Program-made: the position numbers and the translations under genes
Notes under the pieces: generated by a model
Databases searched by the model: none
What the model saw: only the letters and a program-made list of their open reading frames with translations
Told to the model about the DNA's origin: nothing
Source: JACKCP01 sp034007295
GTDB lineage: Bacteria; Desulfobacterota; Desulfobacteria; Desulfobacterales; JACKCP01
Assembly: GCA_034007295.1 (NCBI GenBank)
Contig: JAVERC010000026.1
Span: 1 to 46,882, forward strand
Direction of reading: 5' to 3'
Length of the DNA stretch: 46,882 nucleotides
Part shown: piece after piece, positions 1 to 8,858 of the stretch
Layout: each line of letters begins with the position of its first letter
How positions within the stretch are numbered: position 1 is the stretch's first letter

Positions 1-2
1 AG

Positions 3-230
3 TATGTAGGGGCTAAACATAAAAAAGAATTCATGGCAGATCTTAAGCTTGTGTATAAAGCAGTCAATAAAAATCAGGCTGAGGTTGAACTTGATATGCT
101 TGAAAACAAGTGGGGAGAGAAATATCCAATTGTAATTAAATCATGGCGAAGCAACTGGGAGCGTCTTAGCCAGTATTTTAAATATCCATACAAAAATGAG
201 TTATTTTTTAAACTAAAAGGTAAATCTTAA
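3..230 (+). pseudogene. IS256-family (mutator type) transposase, truncated remnant
   Basis: The frame is open to the left window edge, so the 5' part is not visible. The residues KWGEKYPIVIKSWRSNW followed by an F-K-Y-P motif are the conserved stretch of IS256/mutator transposases that precedes the last catalytic region. In intact members the protein continues through an IYTTNAIE-type motif for another hundred or so residues. Here it turns into unrelated residues after FKYP and stops, so the 3' catalytic part is missing. An IS256 element therefore once lay here and has been truncated. The frame continues upstream of the first ATG at 33, so that ATG is not the true start. Confidence 0.8.
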
Positions 231-232
231 GT

Positions 233-370
233 GCAAAAATAAGAAATCAAACACTGAAAACCGCCCATGGAGAGCATCATCCCAAAAAAATTTACTTTTT
301 TGAAATGATGCGTCGATTAGCAAAAAAGCCATGGAAACTTGAGTTTTCCGAACTCGAACTCCCTTCATAG
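233..370 (+). other. Unassigned open frame without a start codon, probably a decayed gene fragment
   Basis: One frame stays open for 45 codons between the transposase remnant and dsdA, without a plausible start codon and ending at a TAG. It contains a basic stretch reading FFEMMRRLAKKPWKLE. I do not recognise the family. Its position next to the broken transposase suggests debris of another mobile gene, but that is inference only. Nothing else was seen between 231 and 417 apart from the dsdA ribosome binding site. Confidence 0.25.
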
Positions 371-417
371 GTTTTAAAGGCCTTTAAAAAGCTTAAACAA
401 ATTCAAAAGGAAACAAT

Positions 418-1761
418 ATGGAAAACAAAAACCTTGAAAAATTAATAAATAAAAGCCCTATTTTAAAAAATATTATTTCACAAGAAGAGGTTTTCTGGAT
501 AAATCCTTTTTATACTTTTTTTGAATCTGCAAATAAAAAAATATCCTTAAATAAAAATGACATAAAAGATGCACAGCAAAGACTAATCCGTTTTGCTCCA
601 TATATTTCAAAGGTTTTTCCTGAAACATCAAAAACAAAAGGAATAATAGAATCCCCAATTATTAAAATCCCAAAGCTTCAAACAAACCTTGAAAAAAATT
701 TTGGTACAAATATCAATGCAAATCTTCTTCTGAAATGTGACAGCCATCTTGCTGTTTCCGGTTCAATAAAGGCAAGGGGAGGAATTTATGAGGTTTTAAA
801 ACACGCAGAAAAACTTGCTCTTGAAAATAAAATGATTGGCCCGGAAATGGATTATTCAGTTTTTGACTCCAAAAATTTTAAAAATTTCTTTTCAAATTAT
901 TCCATTGCAGTGGGCTCTACAGGAAACCTTGGTTTAAGCATTGGAATAATGGGAGCCAGACTTGGATTTAAAGTATATGTCCATATGTCATCTGATGCAA
1001 AACAATGGAAAAAGGATTTACTCAAAACAAAGGGTGTGGAAGTTATTGAATATGAATCTGATTATGGAAAAGCAGTTGAAGAAGGAAGAAAACAGGCACA
1101 GTTGAACCCAAAAATGCATTTTGTTGATGATGAAAATTCAAAAGATCTTTTTCTTGGATATGCAGTTGCTGCATCAGGACTTGAAAAACAGCTGGATGAA
1201 CTGAATATAAAGATTGATGAAAACCATCCTCTTTTTGTTTATCTTCCATGCGGAGTCGGAGGAGGCCCCGGAGGAATAACATTTGGACTGAAACAAATTT
1301 TTAAAGACAATGTTCACTGCTTTTTTGCAGAACCTGTATCTTCACCATGCATGCTTTTAGGCATTATGACAGGCCTTCACAATAAAATAAATGTATATGA
1401 TTTTGGATTAAACAATAAAACTGAGGCAGACGGACTTGCGGTTGCAAGCCCTTCAGCATTTGTGGGTAAAACCCTTAAAGAACTTATAAGCGGAGTTTTT
1501 ACTGTAAAAGACCATAATCTTTTCAAACTTCTTGCAATAACAAAAGACAGTGAAAATTTATTTCTTGAACCTTCAGCCCTTGCCGGAATGCCGGGTCCTT
1601 TCAGACTTTTAAGCAGTGACAGTGCAAAAACATATATTAAAAATCAAAACCTTGAAAATAAAATGAAAAATTCCACCCATGTTATCTGGGCCACAGGCGG
1701 AAGCATGGTGCCTGATGATGTTATTAAAAAATATTATAATAAAGGCAGGCTGCTTATGTAA
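418..1761 (+). CDS. dsdA: D-serine dehydratase (D-serine ammonia-lyase)
   Basis: This is a PLP-dependent fold-type II lyase converting D-serine to pyruvate and ammonia in the cytoplasm. At 447 residues it matches the E. coli enzyme (about 442). The PLP-lysine motif SGSIKARGG places the Schiff-base lysine near residue 118, as in DsdA. A glycine-rich phosphate-binding loop follows (GSTGNLGLSIG, about 166-176), then the second DsdA loop PCGVGGGPGG (about 277-286). AAGGA lies about 8 nt before the ATG. No dsdC or dsdX neighbour is present; the next gene is convergent. It probably serves D-serine detoxification or use as a carbon or nitrogen source. Confidence 0.95.
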   Translation: MENKNLEKLINKSPILKNIISQEEVFWINPFYTFFESANKKISLNKNDIKDAQQRLIRFAPYISKVFPETSKTKGIIESPIIKIPKLQTNLEKNFGTNINANLLLKCDSHLAVSGSIKARGGIYEVLKHAEKLALENKMIGPEMDYSVFDSKNFKNFFSNYSIAVGSTGNLGLSIGIMGARLGFKVYVHMSSDAKQWKKDLLKTKGVEVIEYESDYGKAVEEGRKQAQLNPKMHFVDDENSKDLFLGYAVAASGLEKQLDELNIKIDENHPLFVYLPCGVGGGPGGITFGLKQIFKDNVHCFFAEPVSSPCMLLGIMTGLHNKINVYDFGLNNKTEADGLAVASPSAFVGKTLKELISGVFTVKDHNLFKLLAITKDSENLFLEPSALAGMPGPFRLLSSDSAKTYIKNQNLENKMKNSTHVIWATGGSMVPDDVIKKYYNKGRLLM

Positions 1762-1769
1762 CCAAAAAT

Positions 1770-2492
1770 TTAGCTGCTTTCGGTGCAAAATCTTTCAAAC
1801 CCCATAAGATATGCAGCTCCGGCAATGGTTGTTCCATAGAAAATTGCCTTTTCCTTTGGAAATGACTTAATTGTATTATTTACTAGAGTTGTTCCTGTTA
1901 CAAGCAATGCATCAGACCAATTAACTGCATCTTCAGTAGCAGACTCGTCTTCTATAAATACACCTTTTTTTTCTTTTCCAATATTATCTGGATCTAAATC
2001 AATTACTCTTAAGTCAAAATTATCTGCTAGTTTTTCAATAAAAGCAGGCTGAAACCCTATAAGACAAACTTTTGGACTGCCAAATTTTTCCTTTATATGT
2101 TTGCAAAGCCTGGAAGCACAGGTATAGGGAGAATTATCTTTGCAATGAATACTGCCATTTATAAATCCAAGATCATGAAGAACCGCATTTAAGGAGGAAA
2201 CAAAAACAGCTCTTTTATAATTATTATTTTTTTCCATACTGATTATATCGATAATTGTTCCCTCATAATCGTAAAACATATCTGTAAAAGCCTGGCCTTT
2301 TCCATTTCTAAACTCTGCCTGCATGAGTTTTTCCTTCCCTTTTTGAATGGGAAAGTCTTTTCCGTCTGGAGAGCCTATAGCCTCATCAACTTCAAGAGCC
2401 CTTGCCTTTATTGTTATTTTTTCATTTAAAATATCATTTTTCAGACATATTTCTTTAAAACTGCTGCTTAGTGAATTGAATAAATCAGACAT
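1770..2492 (-). CDS. DUF364-type (putative heavy-metal chelation) Rossmann-like protein
   Basis: A 240-residue soluble protein without signal peptide. The N-terminal half resembles the DUF4213 enolase-like domain. The C-terminal half has a Rossmann-like core (KVCLIGFQPAFIEKL, then an acidic strand, then DALLVTGTTLVNNTI) as in the DUF364 family, which Pfam describes as putative heavy-metal chelation. Such proteins often sit beside molybdate or metal transport genes, and here it lies next to a molybdenum enzyme block and divergent from a GlxA-type regulator. GAGGAAA precedes the ATG. Its reaction is unknown. A role in metal or molybdenum homeostasis is inference from context. Confidence 0.65.
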   Translation of the reverse strand: MSDLFNSLSSSFKEICLKNDILNEKITIKARALEVDEAIGSPDGKDFPIQKGKEKLMQAEFRNGKGQAFTDMFYDYEGTIIDIISMEKNNNYKRAVFVSSLNAVLHDLGFINGSIHCKDNSPYTCASRLCKHIKEKFGSPKVCLIGFQPAFIEKLADNFDLRVIDLDPDNIGKEKKGVFIEDESATEDAVNWSDALLVTGTTLVNNTIKSFPKEKAIFYGTTIAGAAYLMGFERFCTESS

Positions 2493-2531
2493 AATTTCCT
2501 CTTAATAATTTAGTTGCAAATAAAAACTTTT

Positions 2532-2545
2532 GGTTTTCGGTCAAT
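2532..2545 (-). repeat. Short end fragment of the dispersed MITE-like repeat
   Basis: The string ggttttcggtcaat matches, in reverse complement, the left end of the ~140-bp repeat described at 8713, 20326 and 27193. Only the terminus is recognisable. It lies in the divergent promoter region of the DUF364 and GlxA-type genes. Confidence 0.4.
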
Positions 2546-2713
2546 CCCGATTTATAAAAATTTTAGTATGCAATTTGCTTTCCAAAAAAACAAAGCTAAA
2601 TTTTTTTATTTTATACTAATGTTAAGTCAATTATTTATTTTTTACACGCATTGACTTTAAATATCAAAAGTCTAAAATAACATATAAAATGTCAATCAAG
2701 ACTTGAGGTGAAT

Positions 2714-3700
2714 ATGACACACATAACTCTTCTAGCATATAAAAACTGCTCTATGGCAGGAATTTCAGGACTGATAGACGCATTTGACATTGCAAACAAA
2801 TGGCAGTCTGTAAAAAAGCTGGAAAATTCAGATAAAAAATCTTTATTTGACTGGGATATTGTATCAATAGACGGGAAACAGGTTGAATGCTCAAACAAAA
2901 TTATAATTACCCCAAATGCCTCAATTAATCAGATAAAACAAACAGATATTATTATTGTCCCGGGATTTATTGCACCTTTGGATTTCATAGGAAAAATTCC
3001 TGAAAAAATTAAAGACTGGATAAAAAAATGGAATGATAAAAATATTTTTATTTGCTCAACATGTACAGGAAGTTTTTTTCTTGCTGAAACAGGAATTTTA
3101 AACAAAAAAACTGCAGCCACAAACTGGCTTTTTGCAGATTATTTTAAAAAGCTTTATCCAGAGGTAAATTTAAAACCCGAACTTATGCTTACAACAGATA
3201 AAAACATTATCTGCACCGGAGCAACAACCTCATATTTTAATCTTGCCCTTTATTTGATTGAAAAATTCAGTTCCCAAAATATTGCATCATACTGCTCAAA
3301 AACTCTTCTAATTGATCCTTCAAAACAAAGCCAGTCTCCATATATGATATTTGAATTTCAAAAAAACCATTGTGATGAAGCTGTTTTAAAGGCACAGACT
3401 TTTCTTGAAGAAAATTACTCAAAACCTGTTTCCATTGAAAATCTTGCATCAGAGCTTGGAATAAGCTTAAGACATTTTATGAGAAGATTTAAAAAGGCTA
3501 CAGGAGATACTCCCCTTCTTTATCTTCAGAAAATAAGAATTGAAGATGCAAAACAAAAACTTGAATCCACAAAAAACTCAATTGATGAAATTACAAGATT
3601 GGTTGGATATGAAGATGTAAATTCCTTTAGAAAACTTTTTAAAAAAATTACAGGCCTTTTACCGGGGGAATACAGAAAAAAGTTTGCAAAAATATTATAA
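2714..3700 (+). CDS. GlxA-family transcriptional regulator (DJ-1/PfpI-like domain plus AraC-type HTH)
   Basis: The N-terminal half (about residues 1-190) is a DJ-1/PfpI-like class I glutamine-amidotransferase fold, with the nucleophile-elbow-like stretch ICSTCTGSFFLAE. The C-terminal 100 residues form an AraC/XylS double helix-turn-helix (IENLASELGISLRHFMRRF and a second helix pair ending near the stop). This is the GlxA/FtrA architecture, a DNA-binding regulator whose ligand is usually unknown. A GTG lies two codons upstream, but GAGG is correctly spaced before the ATG at 2714, so I chose that start. It is divergent from the DUF364-type gene and upstream of the molybdopterin oxidoreductase, so either is a plausible target. 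Confidence 0.85.
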   Translation: MTHITLLAYKNCSMAGISGLIDAFDIANKWQSVKKLENSDKKSLFDWDIVSIDGKQVECSNKIIITPNASINQIKQTDIIIVPGFIAPLDFIGKIPEKIKDWIKKWNDKNIFICSTCTGSFFLAETGILNKKTAATNWLFADYFKKLYPEVNLKPELMLTTDKNIICTGATTSYFNLALYLIEKFSSQNIASYCSKTLLIDPSKQSQSPYMIFEFQKNHCDEAVLKAQTFLEENYSKPVSIENLASELGISLRHFMRRFKKATGDTPLLYLQKIRIEDAKQKLESTKNSIDEITRLVGYEDVNSFRKLFKKITGLLPGEYRKKFAKIL

Positions 3701-4006
3701 ACTCTCAAAAAGTCCAATTTGACATAATAAAAGTCAAATAAGACTCTTTTTATTATTTTAACACCATAATAAGGTTTATTAAAACCTGAGAGTGCTAAAT
3801 TCAGGTAAATAATAGTTCAGTTTAATTTTAAACGGCAGCTTCAATCTTTCTGAGCCTCATTTTCACTGAGTTCCAAGAAGTGAGATAAAAAACATTTCCT
3901 GAAACCGGCTGAGAAAAATCCAGCATCCGTTCTTTCATAAAACTTTTTTTCCAGACTTTAACTGAATACTTACAAAAAATTCAAAATTTTCAGGAGGAAT
4001 ATAAAA
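3701..4006. other. Intergenic region upstream of the molybdopterin oxidoreductase
   Basis: About 300 bases without a convincing ORF. The end next to the enzyme carries a strong AGGAGG ribosome binding site eight bases before its ATG. Small inverted repeats are present (for example GCTG/CAGC around 3908-3923). I could not fit them to a molybdenum-cofactor riboswitch or any other named RNA. An untranslated leader of unknown function is possible. Confidence 0.4.
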
Positions 4007-6247
4007 ATGGGAAACTGGCATAAAACAAGTTGTGTTCTTTGTGCACAAAACTGCGGTCTTGAGGTTTTTGTTGAAGACAACCAAATGACAAAAGTCCGTC
4101 CTGACAAGGATAATCCAAGAAGCAAAGGGTATGCATGCAGAAAAGGTTTAAATATAATTTATCATCAGTATCCAAAAGACAGGCTTAAAACTCCCCTTAA
4201 AAAAATTAATGGAAAATTTGAACCGATTTCATGGGAAAAGGCAATTGAAGAAATTGCTGAAAAACTCAAAACATCCCTTGATAAATTCGGCCCCCGTTCT
4301 CTTGCATATCTTGGAGCAAGCTCACAGGGAGGACATTTTGAAGCAGCATTTGGAGTAAGCCTTTTAAAAAAGCTTGGTTCCCAAAACCTTTATACATCTG
4401 CAGGCCAGGAATTTTCAGGTGCATGGTGGATTCAGGGAAGAATGTTTGGAAAGCAGTATCTTCTTCATATTCCCGACGACCACAATACAGAAATGCTCAT
4501 AGCATGGGGGTGGAACGGAATGGTAAGCCATCAAATGCCCCGTGCTCCAAAAATTTTGAATCAAATATCCAAAGACCCTGATAAAATCCTTGTTTCAATA
4601 GACCCAAGAAAAAGTGAAACCGCAAAAGCTGCAAATATTCATCTTCCAATCCGCCCGGGAACTGATTCTCTTCTTATAAAATCAATCATATCAATAATTA
4701 TTGAAAACGGCTGGGAAAATAAAGACTACATAAAAAAACATGTACAGGGATTTGATGAAATAAAGCAATGGTTTGAAAATTTTGACTATAAATCTGCAAT
4801 AAAATTCTGCGAGCTTGAATATGAATCAGTTTATGAGCTATGCAGACTTATGAAGGAAAAAAAATGGTCATATCATCCAGACCTTGGAATTTATATGGGA
4901 AGAAACAGTACTCTTAATTCCTATCTTTTAAATATTTTAGGTTCAGTTTGCGGTATTTTCGGCCGAAAAGGCGGAAACATAATTCCGGGATTTGTTGCTC
5001 CGGTTGGTTATCATGCAGATGAAAGAAATGAAAAAACATGGAAAACAATTATTACAAATATGCCGCCTGCAGCAGCCGGCTCATTTCCTGCAAGTGTTCT
5101 TCCTGAAGAAATTTTAAATGACCATCCTGAAAAAATCAGAAATGTTCTGGCTTTTGCCTGCAATCCAATCCGGTCATGGCCTGATACAAAAGCACTTACA
5201 AAAGCATTTGAAAGTCTTGACCTTCTTGTTGTGGCAGATATTGTAATGAGCGAAACAGCAAGACTTGCAGACTATGTTCTTCCATGCAAAACTTTTTATG
5301 AATGCTGTGAAACAACCTTTTTTCCCTGGTCTTATCCTGAAATTTACTTTCAGATGAGAAAACCAATAGTAAAGGCTGAAAACGATTCCCTTGAATCAGC
5401 CGAAATTCTTACAATGCTTGCAGACAAGCTTGGCCTTGTTCCTGAAATTCCTTTGGAAGTCATAAAAGCAGCATCAAAAGACAGAATGACTTTTGGTGCA
5501 AAATTAATGGAATGGCTTGGAAATAATCCCAAATATATTTCTTCTGTAATGTTTATACTTGCAAAAACACTTGGCAAAGAATGGAAAAGTGCCTCACTTG
5601 CAGCACTTTGGGGACTTTTTATGACAGCTCCAAAGGATTTTGTACAAAATGCAAAAAGAATTGGATTTGAAAAAGGCTTTGATATTGGAGACAGAATTTT
5701 TCAGGCTGTAATGGACAATCCTCAAGGTTTATGGGTTGGAAAACTTGATGAAGAAGACAATCTTTCAATGCTTAAAACAAATTCAGGTAAAATTGAGCTT
5801 GTTGTTCCTGAATTTACTGAAATGGCTAAAAATCTTGATACAGAGTCAGAAAAAAATAAAATAAATCTTTCACATGAATTCCCCTTTGTTTTAAGTGCAG
5901 GAAGACATACTCCAAAAAACATGAATACAATGATGAGAAATCCTGACTGGAACAATGGAAAAAGAGCGTGTACAATAGCTGTAAATTCAGATACTGCAAA
6001 AGAACTTGATATCAGAGACGGTGACCTGGTAAAAGTTTCAACACAGGCAGGCTCTGAAACAGGAGAGCTTGAAATAAGTGATGAGGTTAGAAAAAACATG
6101 GTTCTTATTCCCCATGGATTCGGTCTTTTGTATGGAGATGAAACATACGGCATAAACGTAAATAATCTCACAAAAAATACAAACAGAGACCCCCTTGGAA
6201 CCCCTTATCACAGGTTTGTTCCGTGCAGACTTGAAAAAGCAGGCTGA
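4007..6247 (+). CDS. Molybdopterin (bis-MGD) oxidoreductase, cytoplasmic, FdhF/NasA-like family
   Basis: A 746-residue DMSO-reductase-superfamily catalytic subunit. The N-terminus carries a [4Fe-4S] motif CxxCxxxC (C9, C12, C16) with a fourth cysteine at C44 in GYACRKG. A C-terminal molydop-binding domain contains HTPKNMNTMMRNPDW and RDGDLVKVSTQAGS. No twin-arginine signal is present, so the protein should be cytoplasmic. Where formate dehydrogenases carry the Cys/Sec molybdenum ligand, this protein reads TSAGQEFSGAWW, with no Cys or Sec; the ligand residue cannot be assigned, nor can the substrate. There is no accompanying iron-sulfur or membrane subunit. It is followed by moaA and modA, which suits a molybdenum regulon. 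Confidence 0.85.
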   Translation: MGNWHKTSCVLCAQNCGLEVFVEDNQMTKVRPDKDNPRSKGYACRKGLNIIYHQYPKDRLKTPLKKINGKFEPISWEKAIEEIAEKLKTSLDKFGPRSLAYLGASSQGGHFEAAFGVSLLKKLGSQNLYTSAGQEFSGAWWIQGRMFGKQYLLHIPDDHNTEMLIAWGWNGMVSHQMPRAPKILNQISKDPDKILVSIDPRKSETAKAANIHLPIRPGTDSLLIKSIISIIIENGWENKDYIKKHVQGFDEIKQWFENFDYKSAIKFCELEYESVYELCRLMKEKKWSYHPDLGIYMGRNSTLNSYLLNILGSVCGIFGRKGGNIIPGFVAPVGYHADERNEKTWKTIITNMPPAAAGSFPASVLPEEILNDHPEKIRNVLAFACNPIRSWPDTKALTKAFESLDLLVVADIVMSETARLADYVLPCKTFYECCETTFFPWSYPEIYFQMRKPIVKAENDSLESAEILTMLADKLGLVPEIPLEVIKAASKDRMTFGAKLMEWLGNNPKYISSVMFILAKTLGKEWKSASLAALWGLFMTAPKDFVQNAKRIGFEKGFDIGDRIFQAVMDNPQGLWVGKLDEEDNLSMLKTNSGKIELVVPEFTEMAKNLDTESEKNKINLSHEFPFVLSAGRHTPKNMNTMMRNPDWNNGKRACTIAVNSDTAKELDIRDGDLVKVSTQAGSETGELEISDEVRKNMVLIPHGFGLLYGDETYGINVNNLTKNTNRDPLGTPYHRFVPCRLEKAG

Positions 6248-6256
6248 AAAAAAATT

Positions 6257-6280
6257 GAGGGTTTTGGTACAAAAACCCTC
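6257..6280 (+). terminator. Stem-loop after the molybdopterin oxidoreductase
   Basis: GAGGGTTTT and AAAACCCTC form a 9-bp stem with a 6-nt loop ten bases after the stop codon. It lacks a clear T-run on the plus strand, so it may act as a 3'-end stabiliser or processing hairpin rather than a classical Rho-independent terminator. Confidence 0.5.
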
Positions 6281-6306
6281 ACAAGTTACAATTCTGGACT
6301 TGTAAC
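6281..6306 (+). promoter_or_regulatory. Second, mutually exclusive hairpin in the moaA leader
   Basis: Two alternative pairings overlap: ACAAGT (6281-6286) with ACTTGT (6298-6303), and GTTACAA (6285-6291) with TTGTAAC (6300-6306). Both cannot form at once. The element sits 24 nt before the moaA start, directly after the previous hairpin, so it could modulate read-through into moaA. This is inferred from base pairing only. Confidence 0.35.
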
Positions 6307-6329
6307 AAATACAAAAGCGGAGCCTTAAC

Positions 6330-7307
6330 ATGGAAAACATATTTAAAGACAGTCAGGGAAGAATAATTAATTATCTTAGAATTTCTGTAACAGACAGATG
6401 CAATTTAAACTGCTGTTACTGCAATTCCTCAAAAAGAGAATTTATCCCCCATGATGAAATTCTTTCCTATGAAGAAATTATAAAAACCACAAAAATCATG
6501 TCAGAATACGGAATAAAAAAGGTTCGTCTCACAGGAGGCGAACCCCTTGTAAGAAAAGACATTGATTTTCTTGTAAAAGAAATAAATAAAATTGAAAAAA
6601 TAAATGAAATAACACTTACAACAAACGGAACTCTTTTACCTGAATATGCAAAAAAACTTAAAAAAGCCGGAATAAAAAGACTTAATATAAGTCTTGATAC
6701 ATTAAATTCAGAATCATTTATAAAAATTTCAGGAAAAGACAAATTTAATTCTGTATTGGACGGAATAAAGGCTGCCGGGGAAGAAGGATTTAGTCCAATA
6801 AAACTAAATACTGTGATTTTAAACAATCTGAATTCAGGTGAAATAGAAGAACTTGCAGGTTTATCAATTGAAAATGACTTTCACATAAGATTTATAGAGC
6901 TGATGCCTATTGCAAATAATGCTTTTTATGAAAATCATCAGCTTTGTGCTGCAAGCGTAAAAAAAACAATTGAAAATAAATTCGGAATTCTTGAAAAAGC
7001 CGGTTCAAAACCAATGTCTGGCCCTGCATCAATGTATAAAATTAAAAATTCAAAGGGACAGATTGGTTTTATTCATGCCATGACAAGTCACTTTTGTGCA
7101 GACTGCAACAGGATAAGACTTACAGCAGACGGAAAAATAAGGCCTTGTCTTCTGGAAGATAATTTTTTTGATTTAAAAACCCTTTTGAGAAATGGTGCAG
7201 ATGATAAAAAAATAATTGAATTGATTAACAAAGCCTTACTCCAAAAAGCTTCTGCCCATGAATTTATGCCTAATGTAAAAACACGGATGGTATCAATTGG
7301 AGGATAA
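6330..7307 (+). CDS. moaA: GTP 3',8-cyclase MoaA (molybdenum cofactor biosynthesis)
   Basis: A radical-SAM enzyme that, with MoaC, turns GTP into cyclic pyranopterin monophosphate, the first step of molybdopterin synthesis. The radical-SAM motif CxxxCxxC is at C24/C28/C31 in the stretch TDRCNLNCCYC. The Gly-rich SAM motif TGGEPL follows. The second, C-terminal [4Fe-4S] cluster is marked by FCADCNRIRL and a later Cys in IRPCL. The protein ends with the conserved GG, and 325 residues is the family length. GGAG precedes the ATG. It lies 82 bp after the molybdopterin oxidoreductase in the same direction, presumably supplying that enzyme's cofactor. No moaC is visible in the window. Confidence 0.95.
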   Translation: MENIFKDSQGRIINYLRISVTDRCNLNCCYCNSSKREFIPHDEILSYEEIIKTTKIMSEYGIKKVRLTGGEPLVRKDIDFLVKEINKIEKINEITLTTNGTLLPEYAKKLKKAGIKRLNISLDTLNSESFIKISGKDKFNSVLDGIKAAGEEGFSPIKLNTVILNNLNSGEIEELAGLSIENDFHIRFIELMPIANNAFYENHQLCAASVKKTIENKFGILEKAGSKPMSGPASMYKIKNSKGQIGFIHAMTSHFCADCNRIRLTADGKIRPCLLEDNFFDLKTLLRNGADDKKIIELINKALLQKASAHEFMPNVKTRMVSIGG

Positions 7308-7442
7308 AAATTTAACCCCAGGAATACTAGATTTTTTTGAGAATTAAACTTTGTTTCTGGTATTTTGGCAGAAATTTTGCTTACGGGTGGTTATGGAAAA
7401 TAAAAATTTAAAAAAATCCCAACCAAACCGGAAAAAGCAAAA

Positions 7443-8162
7443 ATGAAAAAAACACTAATTGTCATTTTTTATTTGCACCTCATTTACTCACAAGGTTTTT
7501 GCGAAGAACTTAAAGTTGCCTGTGCAATAAATTTTATTGTTCCAATGAAATTGATAATCAAAAACTTTGAAAAGGAAAACAATCATAAAATAACAGCAAC
7601 TTTTGGCTCAATGGGTATGCTTTACGGACAGATCATAAATAAAGTTGATTTTGATGTTTTTTTTGCAGCAGACATTGAGCGTCCTGAAAATCTCATAAAC
7701 AATGGAAAAGCCTCAAATTTTTTCCTTTATGCCAAAGGAAAATCGTTTTTATGGACAAAATCTGAAAAATTAAAAAATTTAAAAACATACGAAGAAATAA
7801 TAGAAAAATCAAAAACTATATCTATTACCATGCCAAATTCAGCACCCTACGGAAAAGTTGTTTATGATCTTTTGGCAAAAAAAAATCTTTTGAAAGACTG
7901 CGGACATAAACTTGTTTATGCAAAAAATGTTTCCCAATCTTTTCAATATGCCTTTTCAGGACTTACAGATTCATGCTTTTGTGTGCCTTGCCAGGTATTG
8001 TCCAAAAAAGGCAGAACTGGAATTTATATTTGCCTTGATGAAGCAAAACCTGTTATTCAGGGAGGCTGCATTTTAAAGACAAAAAAATTGGCATATAATT
8101 TTGTTGAATATGTTAAAAAATCAGACAATATTTTAAAAAAATACGGTTATGAAATACCTTAA
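7443..8162 (+). CDS. modA: Molybdate ABC transporter substrate-binding protein, ModA-like
   Basis: A 239-residue periplasmic binding protein with a cleavable signal peptide (hydrophobic core about 5-17, then GFCEE). The mature start KVACAINFIVPMKLI, the segment ATFGSMGMLYGQI and the later DVFFAADIERPENL correspond to the ModA oxyanion-binding lobe motifs (AASL, GSSG and DVFxSAD equivalents). They are degenerate, so the bound anion could be molybdate, tungstate or something related. No modB or modC follows; the next gene is convergent. As an orphan binding protein it must rely on a permease encoded elsewhere. It belongs to the molybdenum block with the oxidoreductase and moaA. Confidence 0.8.
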   Translation: MKKTLIVIFYLHLIYSQGFCEELKVACAINFIVPMKLIIKNFEKENNHKITATFGSMGMLYGQIINKVDFDVFFAADIERPENLINNGKASNFFLYAKGKSFLWTKSEKLKNLKTYEEIIEKSKTISITMPNSAPYGKVVYDLLAKKNLLKDCGHKLVYAKNVSQSFQYAFSGLTDSCFCVPCQVLSKKGRTGIYICLDEAKPVIQGGCILKTKKLAYNFVEYVKKSDNILKKYGYEIP

Positions 8163-8263
8163 AAACTACTAAATTTTTTTCACAGGAGATAAAGCTATAA
8201 ACCTGATACAATTTGCCTTGAATATGCAACAATCTTAAAAATCGCTCAATCCAGGCATAAGTA

Positions 8264-8686
8264 TTATTGTTTCCTCAAAACCATTATTGAAGATGAACTT
8301 CTTGAAATATCTGCACCATTATCATCTTTTACTATACAGTCAGCAATTACAATATTTTTACCTCTTTTAAAGACTGAGGCTTCTGCTGTAAGCCTGCCTT
8401 CTTTCACTACTGAAAGGAAATTATTCTTAAGCTCAATAGTTGCAATGTTTTCGCCTGGTTCAAGGGTAGTCATAACTGCATGGGCTACAACCTCGCTTGA
8501 AAAAGCTACAACAAGCCCCCCTTGCATTACTCCTGCTCCCTGCAAAAATTCAGGACGAATTTCCATACAAAACTTTGCATACCCTTTTTTCAGCTCTTCA
8601 AGTTTCATTCCCATAAAAGACAAAAAAGGGTTATTTACTTTTTCTTTTGCAGATAATTTTTTTAGATATAAGGGATAATCAAACAT
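8264..8686 (-). CDS. PaaI-like hotdog-fold thioesterase
   Basis: A soluble protein of about 140 residues with the PaaI/YdiI hotdog pattern: an N-terminal lead-in FLSFMGMKLEELKKG, the hot-dog helix GAGVMQGGLVVAFSSEVVAHAV, then strands containing ATIELKNNFL and GRLTAEA. Such enzymes hydrolyse acyl-CoA thioesters. The usual HGG at the start of the central helix is QGG here, and the general-base Asp position is replaced by Ser/Glu, so activity or substrate may differ. An upstream TTG is also in frame, but the ATG at 8686 is the natural start. It is a monocistronic gene convergent with modA. Confidence 0.75.
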   Translation of the reverse strand: MFDYPLYLKKLSAKEKVNNPFLSFMGMKLEELKKGYAKFCMEIRPEFLQGAGVMQGGLVVAFSSEVVAHAVMTTLEPGENIATIELKNNFLSVVKEGRLTAEASVFKRGKNIVIADCIVKDDNGADISRSSSSIMVLRKQ

Positions 8687-8712
8687 GATCAATTCTTTAT
8701 TTTTCTTGTATA

Positions 8713-8849
8713 AGTAATGAAAACTGCCTTTTTACCCATTTCTGAGCCAGATTCAAAATTTAATTTTCAAAATACTCAATGTATCCTAAAAGTTAAATGT
8801 TTCATCTTCGCTGAAATGAATAAAAAAATCTAATTTTCGGCCAAGCACT
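8713..8849 (-). repeat. MITE-like dispersed repeat, copy A (reverse orientation)
   Basis: Read on the minus strand this ~137-bp segment begins ttggccgaaaatt, contains acttttaggatacattga and attttgaatctgg, and ends ggcagttttcatt. The same order of blocks is present at 20326-20471 and 27193-27335. The left end (TTGGCCGAAAAC) and right end (GTTTTCGTTCAGCCA in the best copy) are imperfect inverted repeats. It contains no ORF and sits between two genes. Confidence 0.75.
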
Positions 8850-8858
8850 ATTTAAAAG

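Noticed and set aside
3907..3914. GGCTGAGA in the leader of the molybdopterin oxidoreductase, reminiscent of the TPP riboswitch core
   Set aside because: The rest of the TPP consensus (the ACCTGAT and ACCAGCG parts and their stems) is absent, and the downstream gene is not thiamine-related.
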